A stretch of DNA of 32,675 bases, taken from positions 1 to 32,675 of the forward strand of contig JNDT01002317.1 of the NCBI GenBank assembly GCA_000697055.1, given 5' to 3'. Each line of letters begins with the position of its first letter. Within the stretch, counting starts at the first letter, position 1. Positions 31,453-32,675 of the stretch are shown piece by piece. The DNA is from Saksenaea vasiformis B4078 (lineage: Eukaryota > Mucoromycota > Mucoromycetes > Mucorales > Saksenaeaceae). Under the pieces are notes generated by a model. The model saw only the letters and a program-made list of their open reading frames with translations, searched no databases and had not been told where the DNA came from. The translations under genes were made by a program, and so were the position numbers.

Positions 31453-32391
31453 CTTGGATTCCTTTTACTGGCTGGAATGTGCACGTATTTCGAAATACCA
31501 TATAATCGTAGAGGTTATCCAGCGAATAATTATACATCAAAGATCATGTTGATCTTGTACATCCTCCTTAGTACATGAGGGAAGTCGTTCTCTTATATAG
31601 CAATGCTTTTCTCTGTGTCTTAGCATCACGTCATGCATACGTCTATACACTGTAACGCAGTCTTGTGGTCAGCCGATGGAAAGTCATGCGATGACAAATT
31701 TATCATACAACGAGCAGGAACAGTACATGATCGTACCAATGCAATCTGTATTTTATCCCCCCTCTGTTTCATTACGGAAAACCTGTCAATGACTTGATTT
31801 TCGGATAACATCAATGTACTTGCCAATCTGATAATTGAGATCTTGTTGTCAAAGGGTAGGTTTGGCAAACGTAGACAAATCATAATCGCAATGCAAAACA
31901 ACATATGTAATAACTCGGTTTTACGTTCATATTCGAAGAGGATAAAGTAAAATTGCAATGATCCATATTGTCCCGGGTGATTCCGGTAATCTCGTCATTC
32001 ACATCCATCACGGGTCTGTAGAATCAACACTGAATTCGTAAAGAGAATGAAGTATTTTAATGCTTGTCTTCAAAAGTATAAAGAAAGTACACTAATAACA
32101 CTATAACAAAGAGGATTTCTTTTTAGCCATCGGACCATTTTTTTCTTTCTGTCTGTATATAAGTGACGTAATTGACGACATATTCTTGGCTATGGTTGTC
32201 GTATTGTAAGCATGAAGATTGTTGCCTTTGATTGTGTTTTATCTTGGTTTTTGTTTTTGTTCTTGCGCTTCTTTATGCGGACTCTGGCTCTTTTTCCCTT
32301 CGCGACCCTCTTCACCATAGTGTGCTCATTGTTTTTCGCGTCATTCATGTACCTATTTTTGCTTTTGTTCTTGATGGACGTTTTCTTCCTT
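31453..32391. other. Gene-poor region, pyrimidine-rich towards the end
   Basis: No gene is called. A minus-strand open frame (31626-31958) has no ATG at its start and no recognised domain. From about 32100 the + strand becomes T-rich, and the + strand frames 32212-32433 and 32232-32414 are Phe/Leu runs caused by that skew. Confidence 0.4.
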
Positions 32392-32569
32392 GTAGATATG
32401 AATTGTTCTTGTAGATATGGATTGTTCTTGTAGATATGAATTGTTCTTGTAGATATGGATTGTTCTTGTAATTTGATTGTCCTCGTAATCGGACTGCTCT
32501 TGTAATTGGATTGTTCTTGTAATTGGATTATTCTTGTAATTGGATTGTACTCGTAATTGGATTGTTCTT
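32392..32569 (+). repeat. Composite minisatellite: 19-mer x4 then 17-mer x6
   Basis: Four 19-bp units (GTAGATATGRATTGTTCTT) occupy 32392-32467, with A and G alternating at the variable position. Six 17-bp units (GTAATTGGATTGTTCTT with scattered changes) occupy 32468-32569. The 17-mer is the 19-mer shortened in GTAGATATGG to GTAATTGG. A further degraded copy follows at 32570-32586. There is no coding evidence. Confidence 0.92.
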
Positions 32570-32675
32570 GCAGTTGACTTGTTGTATTCGAGTTTCTTCT
32601 TGATATTTTGATATTTGCTTTCTTTTTTCTTTGTTTCTTGTTTTTTCCCGACTTTGACGACGTTCTTGCACTTGT

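Noticed and set aside
31626..31958. 110-codon minus-strand open frame
   Set aside because: It has no ATG at its start and no recognised motif; internal Mets give only a short Leu/Ile-rich peptide.
32392..32569. CRISPR-like array
   Set aside because: The units are contiguous 19- and 17-bp tandem repeats without unique spacers, in a fungal nuclear context; this is a minisatellite.

Overview
The window is nuclear DNA of a filamentous fungus, most likely an early-diverging Mucoromycota/Mucorales-type species (inference). The evidence is a set of conserved eukaryotic genes cut by many short introns (mostly 43-95 nt, GT-AG with two GC-AG exceptions), long poly-T and poly-A runs between genes, many trinucleotide microsatellites, and a fungal gene set: PalA/Rim20, a Zn(2)Cys6 regulator and a Pcs60-type peroxisomal synthetase. 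All exon models were built by hand from splice sites, phase and family resemblance; no search was run.

Layout. 1-4512 has no confident gene. It holds pyrimidine-rich DNA, a diverged tandem duplication, a small spliced gene or relic (1301-1640), and decayed sequence with a purine-rich tract. 4513-7133 (-) is a GRIP-domain golgin. 7134-10571 is accessory: a perfect-looking foldback hairpin, a small unrecognised spliced gene (-), and a broken repeat-derived gene (+) with one stop and two frameshifts. 10572-11029 (-) is LSM8. 12090-13909 (+) is the TFIIE alpha subunit, convergent with RIM20/PalA at 14160-16815 (-). 18091-18369 (+) is a CDC26-like APC/C subunit. 19179-21417 (+) is a membrane-anchored kelch protein, followed 169 bp later by a Zn(2)Cys6 transcription factor (21587-24298, +). 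26509-28136 (+) is a Pcs60-like acyl/oxalyl-CoA synthetase with a peroxisomal C-terminus, and 28461-29693 (+) is a secreted SGNH esterase. 29694-32675 is gene-poor, with a possible remnant carrying an ALYREF/FoP-type C-terminus and a composite minisatellite.

The genes do not form one pathway. They cover Golgi tethering, mRNA decay/splicing, transcription initiation, pH signalling through ESCRT, the cell cycle, surface sensing, transcriptional control, peroxisomal metabolism and a secreted hydrolase. The most unusual feature is exon structure: 7-nt micro-exons in two adjacent genes (one encodes a zinc-ligand cysteine), two GC-AG introns in the same pair, a probable 8-nt exon in the esterase, and microsatellites inside introns. 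I found no convincing new multi-gene system. The best candidates for something undescribed are the unrecognised element at 8741-10175 and the small gene beside it.
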